From Nitrospiraceae bacterium (GTDB taxonomy: Bacteria > Nitrospirota > Nitrospiria > Nitrospirales > Nitrospiraceae): DNA of 6,305 bases. Position 1 is the first letter of the stretch, and each line of letters begins with the position of its first letter. Shown in pieces: positions 6,250 through 6,305 of the stretch. The stretch covers positions 1 through 6,305 of the forward strand of contig SYGW01000070.1 in assembly GCA_005800255.1 (NCBI GenBank). Direction: 5' to 3'. Under the pieces are notes generated by a model. The model saw nothing but the letters and a program-made list of their open reading frames with translations, had not been told where the DNA came from and did not search any database. The translations under genes were made by a program, and so were the position numbers.

Positions 6250-6305
6250 CTCAGTAACCCTCTACGGGCGTGACCCATCACCCATGCCCGATGTCTACGG
6301 CAAGG
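6224..6305 (+). CDS. Internal fragment of an IcmF-like / methylmalonyl-CoA mutase-family protein (both ends missing)
   Basis: The frame beginning at 6224 (codons CGG ACC CGA) reads [27 protein letters not shown] and is open to the window edge. From memory, this matches the mutase-domain segment of fused isobutyryl-CoA mutases (IcmF), where a run like [17 protein letters not shown] precedes RPDIYGKIGN. Those enzymes are adenosylcobalamin-dependent acyl-CoA carbon-skeleton mutases with a built-in G-protein chaperone. Only 27 residues are visible, with no start codon or ribosome binding site. The frame closes at TGA 6215-6217 inside clpX, so this is an internal piece joined to clpX, not a gene start. 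I am fairly sure of the family but not of the exact subtype. Confidence 0.65.

Overview
The window looks like a stretch of bacterial chromosome of moderately high GC. Gene content (an AsmA-type protein, a Tat-exported LivK-like binding protein, an exported HEAT-repeat protein, and a tig-clpP-clpX cluster) and general protein character suggest a Nitrospira-like (Nitrospirota) genome. This assignment is an impression from the protein sequences, not a search result. Most of the window is ordinary housekeeping or periplasmic gene content, and I found no defence system, CRISPR array, prophage or insertion sequence.

Layout. Positions 2-717 (+) hold the C-terminal part of an AsmA-family protein, split by a one-base frameshift near 200. 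It converges on a minus-strand gene at 761-2000 that encodes a twin-arginine-exported, LivK-type ABC transporter substrate-binding protein, broken by two one-base frameshifts (near 1863 and 1186). Upstream of that gene on the same strand is an intact exported HEAT-repeat protein (2104-3174). A roughly 400-base intergenic region (3188-3601) separates the two divergent halves. It contains a nested inverted repeat whose arm overlaps a perfect TATAAT on the minus strand, and sigma70-like promoters pointing toward the plus-strand genes.

The right half is a plus-strand protein quality-control cluster: tRNA-Leu(UAG) at 3602-3684, trigger factor tig (3753-5063), the ATP-dependent protease subunit clpP (5132-5767), and the first third of the unfoldase gene clpX (from 5779). 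Trigger factor acts on nascent chains at the ribosome exit. ClpX unfolds substrates and feeds them into the ClpP barrel, so the order fits a folding-or-degradation operon.

The most notable point is at the right edge. clpX follows the family sequence up to the Leu-Thr-Glu-Ala just after Walker A, then changes abruptly near 6223-6226. From there to the end, a different reading frame encodes sequence characteristic of the fused isobutyryl-CoA mutase / methylmalonyl-CoA mutase family (IcmF-like). This is either an assembly chimera or a real rearrangement. With the three single-base homopolymer-type frameshifts, it makes assembly or read quality the first thing to check. If the sequence is correct, clpX and two other genes are broken here.
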